From Syntrophomonas sp. (GTDB taxonomy: Bacteria; Bacillota; Syntrophomonadia; Syntrophomonadales; Syntrophomonadaceae), in the NCBI GenBank assembly GCA_003444615.1, contig DLUN01000171.1:1677-10870 (forward strand): DNA of 9,194 nt, given 5' to 3'. The notes below the pieces were generated by a model. The model searched no databases. It saw only the letters and a list, made by a program, of their open reading frames with translations, and was not told where the DNA came from. Position numbers and translations under genes: made by a program. Below, one piece after another: positions 7,150 to 9,194 of this stretch. How positions within the stretch are numbered: the stretch's first letter is position 1; each line of letters begins with the position of its first letter.

Positions 7150-7178
7150 ATAATAGCTGGTAAACCCTTAAAATGCAA
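7150..7178 (-). promoter_or_regulatory. Probable sigma-A promoter for nadD-yqeK-rsfS
   Basis: On the minus strand, TTGCAT (7178-7173) and TATTAT (7155-7150) are 17 bp apart. Transcription would start near 7142, leaving a leader of about 30 nt before the nadD TTG. A perfect TTGACA also occurs upstream (7210-7205), but no -10 lies at the right distance from it. Confidence 0.6.
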
Positions 7179-7216
7179 ACGGTGTGCGAAGAATGGCAGC
7201 AGCTTGTCAAATATGC

Positions 7217-7245
7217 TTCCTTTAATTCGCCAAAAACCCTATAAT
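7217..7245 (+). promoter_or_regulatory. Possible promoter for the cysteine-rich protein / PLP enzyme pair
   Basis: A perfect -10 box TATAAT (7240-7245) is visible. The only -35 at 17 bp spacing is the poor TTCCTT (7217-7222), so the promoter may be weak or need an activator. Its -10 lies within a perfect inverted repeat. Confidence 0.45.
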
Positions 7246-7263
7246 AAGACTATTATTATAGGG
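7237..7263. repeat. Perfect 11-bp inverted repeat (operator or RNA hairpin)
   Basis: CCCTATAATAA (7237-7247) and TTATTATAGGG (7253-7263) are exact reverse complements around GACTA. The left arm contains the TATAAT box. The right arm ends in the GGG that begins the GGGAG ribosome site (7261-7265) for the gene at 7274. It could be a repressor operator over the -10, or, if transcription starts further upstream, a hairpin masking the ribosome site. Confidence 0.6.
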
Positions 7264-7273
7264 AGTATTAAAA

Positions 7274-7894
7274 GTGCAGACACAGGTTAACTTAGTATTT
7301 CATAATAATGGTTTAAGAAGCTATATCGAGGTGGACCTCTGTGCTCGTTGTCCCCGTCAGGACAATAAAGGGTGCTGCGGTTTTTACTCGCCGGTTTTCT
7401 ACGCCACTGATCTAGTATATTTAGCACACCATCAGCCGGAGCTCTTACAGGAAATTTTCCAAATGGATGGTATAACCGTTTTGGATGCTTCAGTTACCAT
7501 AAACCAACAGCCGGATGGTGACAGCTATCGCTGCCGCTTTCACAGCGCCAGCGCAGGTTGTCGTTTGCCGCAAAACTTAAGGGAGTCGGTGTGTCGTCAT
7601 TTTGTTTGTCCCGATATCGGCTGGGAAAAGAACCCCCACCTGCTGAAGTGGAAGAATTTCTTTGAACAACTGGCTGATTATGAAATTAGATTGAATAATG
7701 GTGCAGCTGAGTTCATACAAGCTAGAAGGCTGTCTTTGCGAAAACCTGCGGATCGCCAGGAAGCCATTAAATTAATGGAAGAATTCTTGAAAAAAGAAGC
7801 CAGCAACCAACCGGCTTTTTTCGATGAAGTACCCGTTATGGAAAAAGCCGTGGTAAGCTGTGAACTGCGTTTCGGCAAGGAATGGACTTTATAA
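7274..7894 (+). CDS. Cysteine-rich protein, YkgJ-like (putative metal-binding)
   Basis: A 206-residue soluble protein with no signal peptide or membrane segment. Cysteines cluster at C23, C26, C34 and C35 (CARCPRQDNKGCCG) and at C87, C96, C107 and C112 (YRCRFHSASAGCRLPQNLRESVCRHFVC). This two-block pattern, with CxxC then CC and later CxF...GC...CR, resembles the YkgJ/UPF0153 'zinc- or iron-chelating' family, though the spacing is divergent and similarity is judged by eye. The C-terminal third is helical and charged with a lone C196. The GTG start has GGGAG 8 nt upstream. It is followed after 17 bp by the cysteine synthase family gene, so the two are probably one operon. Real function is unknown; a role in metal handling or Fe-S chemistry is only inference. 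Confidence 0.75.
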   Translation: MQTQVNLVFHNNGLRSYIEVDLCARCPRQDNKGCCGFYSPVFYATDLVYLAHHQPELLQEIFQMDGITVLDASVTINQQPDGDSYRCRFHSASAGCRLPQNLRESVCRHFVCPDIGWEKNPHLLKWKNFFEQLADYEIRLNNGAAEFIQARRLSLRKPADRQEAIKLMEEFLKKEASNQPAFFDEVPVMEKAVVSCELRFGKEWTL

Positions 7895-7911
7895 GTATTA
7901 AGGGAGGGTAT

Positions 7912-8952
7912 ATGGTGATAAGATGGGATGCCAACCGAATGATTCATGACAGTGTATTAGAGTGCATTGGCCGTACTCCAATGGTAAGCCTGAAGAAACT
8001 GTCTGCTGGTGTTCAACCCGAGATCTGCGTTAAATTAGAGTTTCCCAATCCCAGTGGAAGCCTAAAGGATCGCGTGGCTTATGAAATTGTCCGCCGGGCT
8101 GAGGAACGAGGCGAACTGAAACCAGGTATGATACTATTGGAAGGAACCACCGGTAATACAGGCATTTCCACCGCTATGGTGGGCGCAGCCTGCGGCTACC
8201 GGGTGATAATTGTAATGCCGGAAGGCATGAGTGATGAGCGCAAAAAGACTATTCAGGCCTATGGTGCGGAATTAGTACTGACTCCAGGGGCAGAAACCGA
8301 CGTTGATTTGGTATTGGAAGAAGTAACCCGCATCAAAGAGCAGTATCCAGGACAGGTATTTGAAATCGGTCAGTTTTACCGGGAAGACAACCTAAACGCT
8401 CATATAAACAATACCGGACCAGAGATTTGGGAGCAGACCCAGGGAGAAATTGATGCCTTTATCATGTGCCAGGGAACCGGAGGCACAGTTACCGGTACTG
8501 CCAAATACTTAAAAAGTATGAAACCGGATATAAAAATATTTGTTTCTGAACCGGCTGATTCACCCATATTGTCAAAGGGAATTATCGGCCATCATAAGGT
8601 GCAGGGAATTGCCGACGGTCTTATTCCTGAGATTCTCGACCTGCAGTATGTGGACGGGATTGTCCTGGTAAGCTCAGATGATTCCATGGAAATAGCCCGG
8701 CAGATGGCCCGGCAGGAAGGTATATTCTGTGGTACCTCATCGGGATGCAATGTGAAAGCTGCTTTTAAGGTAGCTGAAAAATATCCTCATTTCAAACGGA
8801 TTGTTACTATGGTAAATGACAACGGTCTGCGCTATTTGTCCACTGAACTCTGCGGCAGCAAACCGGAACGTGAGCTGCTGCAGCGCGAATACCAACTGAG
8901 CGCAGAAGACCAGCAAAAACTGGCTCAATATCAATTCGAGATAATTGAGTAA
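7912..8952 (+). CDS. PLP-dependent cysteine synthase family protein
   Basis: A 346-residue fold-type II PLP enzyme related to O-acetylserine sulfhydrylase (CysK/CysM) and cystathionine beta-synthase. The opening DSVLECIGRTPMVSL is typical. The PLP lysine is K52 in NPSGSLKDR. The substrate loop reads TTGNTG (79-84) where CysK usually has TSGNTG, the phosphate loop is GTGGTVTG (188-195), and the PLP-ring serine region is GTSSGCN (274-280). The likely start is the ATG at 7912 with AGGGAGGG upstream; an in-frame ATG at 7882 overlaps the previous gene and lacks this support. The tail of about 25 residues after LCGSKPE is charged. It has no CBS regulatory domains. The activity is probably cysteine or cystathionine synthesis, or a related sulfur beta-replacement, but the exact substrate cannot be assigned from sequence alone. 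Confidence 0.9.
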   Translation: MVIRWDANRMIHDSVLECIGRTPMVSLKKLSAGVQPEICVKLEFPNPSGSLKDRVAYEIVRRAEERGELKPGMILLEGTTGNTGISTAMVGAACGYRVIIVMPEGMSDERKKTIQAYGAELVLTPGAETDVDLVLEEVTRIKEQYPGQVFEIGQFYREDNLNAHINNTGPEIWEQTQGEIDAFIMCQGTGGTVTGTAKYLKSMKPDIKIFVSEPADSPILSKGIIGHHKVQGIADGLIPEILDLQYVDGIVLVSSDDSMEIARQMARQEGIFCGTSSGCNVKAAFKVAEKYPHFKRIVTMVNDNGLRYLSTELCGSKPERELLQREYQLSAEDQQKLAQYQFEIIE

Positions 8953-8986
8953 CCTTGCCCAATGGCAATGCGTAATTCGGACGGTG

Positions 8987-9175
8987 ATGCTTTTGAAGTT
9001 GCCAAAACGAAAGCCAAACCGATTGAAAAATTACGATTATAGTCAGAAGGGTGCCTATTTTATTACGATATGTGTAAAGAATAACAGAAATTTATTAGGT
9101 AAGGTAGTAGAGGGCGATGCCTACATCGCCCCGTATATTTTTATTGCCGGATATGACCATCTCCGTAGATTATAA
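8987..9175 (+). pseudogene. REP-associated (IS200/Y1-like) transposase, truncated remnant
   Basis: The frame from ATG 8987 encodes MLLKLPKRKPNRLKNYDYSQ, continues with GAYFITICVKNNRNLLGKVV and then GDAYIAP. This matches the N-terminal start of REP-associated tyrosine transposases, single-strand DNA transposases with an HUH motif and a catalytic tyrosine. After GDAYIAP the resemblance disappears and a stop comes at 9173-9175, after 62 residues; full proteins are near 180-230. Neither the HUH motif nor the tyrosine is present in the window, so this is a broken copy. Break or divergence begins at the REP-like palindrome (9112-9131), which itself encodes GDAYIAP. The frame stays open upstream to a TTG at 8945 overlapping the previous gene, but LPKRKPNR near the N-terminus is typical. 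Only 19 bp follow the stop, so an interrupted downstream part cannot be excluded. Confidence 0.65.
9112..9131. repeat. REP-like palindrome
   Basis: GGGCGATG (9112-9119) and CATCGCCC (9124-9131) form a perfect 8-bp GC-rich hairpin around CCTA. Small GC-rich palindromes of this type are the usual partners of REP-associated transposases, and here one lies inside the remnant's coding frame. Only one copy is visible in the window. Confidence 0.6.
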
Positions 9176-9194
9176 ACTTGGTGGTGGTTAGCTC

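Noticed and set aside
7194..7209. Sigma-54-like site (TGGCA...TTG)
   Set aside because: The GG and GC elements are not at the required 10-bp spacing; the GC falls on TC. Not a credible -24/-12 promoter.
8955..8968. TTGCC-CAAT-GGCAA hairpin as terminator of the PLP enzyme gene
   Set aside because: The stem is only 5 bp and no T tract follows, so it does not qualify as an intrinsic terminator.

Overview
The window looks like a bacterial chromosome segment from the Firmicutes, probably class Clostridia. The grounds are strong AGGAGG-type ribosome sites, sigma-A promoters, a leucine T-box leader in front of leuS, several TTG/GTG starts, moderate GC, and an NtrC-type sigma-54 activator. A Syntrophomonas-like anaerobe is a guess from the general flavour; nothing here proves the genus.

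Layout: (1) Positions 2-1901 (+) hold the 3' part of a sensor histidine kinase gene that overlaps an NtrC-family response regulator. (2) Positions 1902-2092 are noncoding and end in a near-consensus sigma-A promoter. (3) Positions 2110-2407 are a leucine T-box riboswitch. It has a complete tRNA-Ala(GGC) gene (2260-2335) inside it, between the codon-reading stem I and the antiterminator/terminator. (4) leuS (2444-4924) and an ogt-type DNA alkyltransferase gene (4940-5491) follow as one operon. (5) On the minus strand, nadD, yqeK and rsfS (7113 down to 5488) form a second operon that converges on ogt. The ogt and rsfS stop codons overlap by 4 bp, and the best intrinsic terminator for the minus operon lies inside ogt. 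(6) A divergent promoter region (7114-7273) separates nadD from a plus-strand pair: a cysteine-rich YkgJ-like protein (7274-7894) and a PLP enzyme of the cysteine synthase family (7912-8952). (7) The window ends in a truncated REP-associated (IS200/Y1-like) transposase remnant containing a REP-like palindrome.

Functional themes: leucine-tRNA charging controlled by its own tRNA sensor, ribosome silencing and NAD synthesis in the nadD-yqeK-rsfS cluster, DNA repair, and sulfur/cysteine metabolism.

The most unusual item is the tRNA gene embedded in the T-box leader. Removing the 76-nt tRNA leaves an ordinary linker hairpin, so the tRNA appears to sit in the apical loop of that hairpin. Normal tRNA maturation (RNase P and 3' processing) would cut the riboswitch sensor away from its expression platform. 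How such a leader works, or whether it still works, is the main question raised here.
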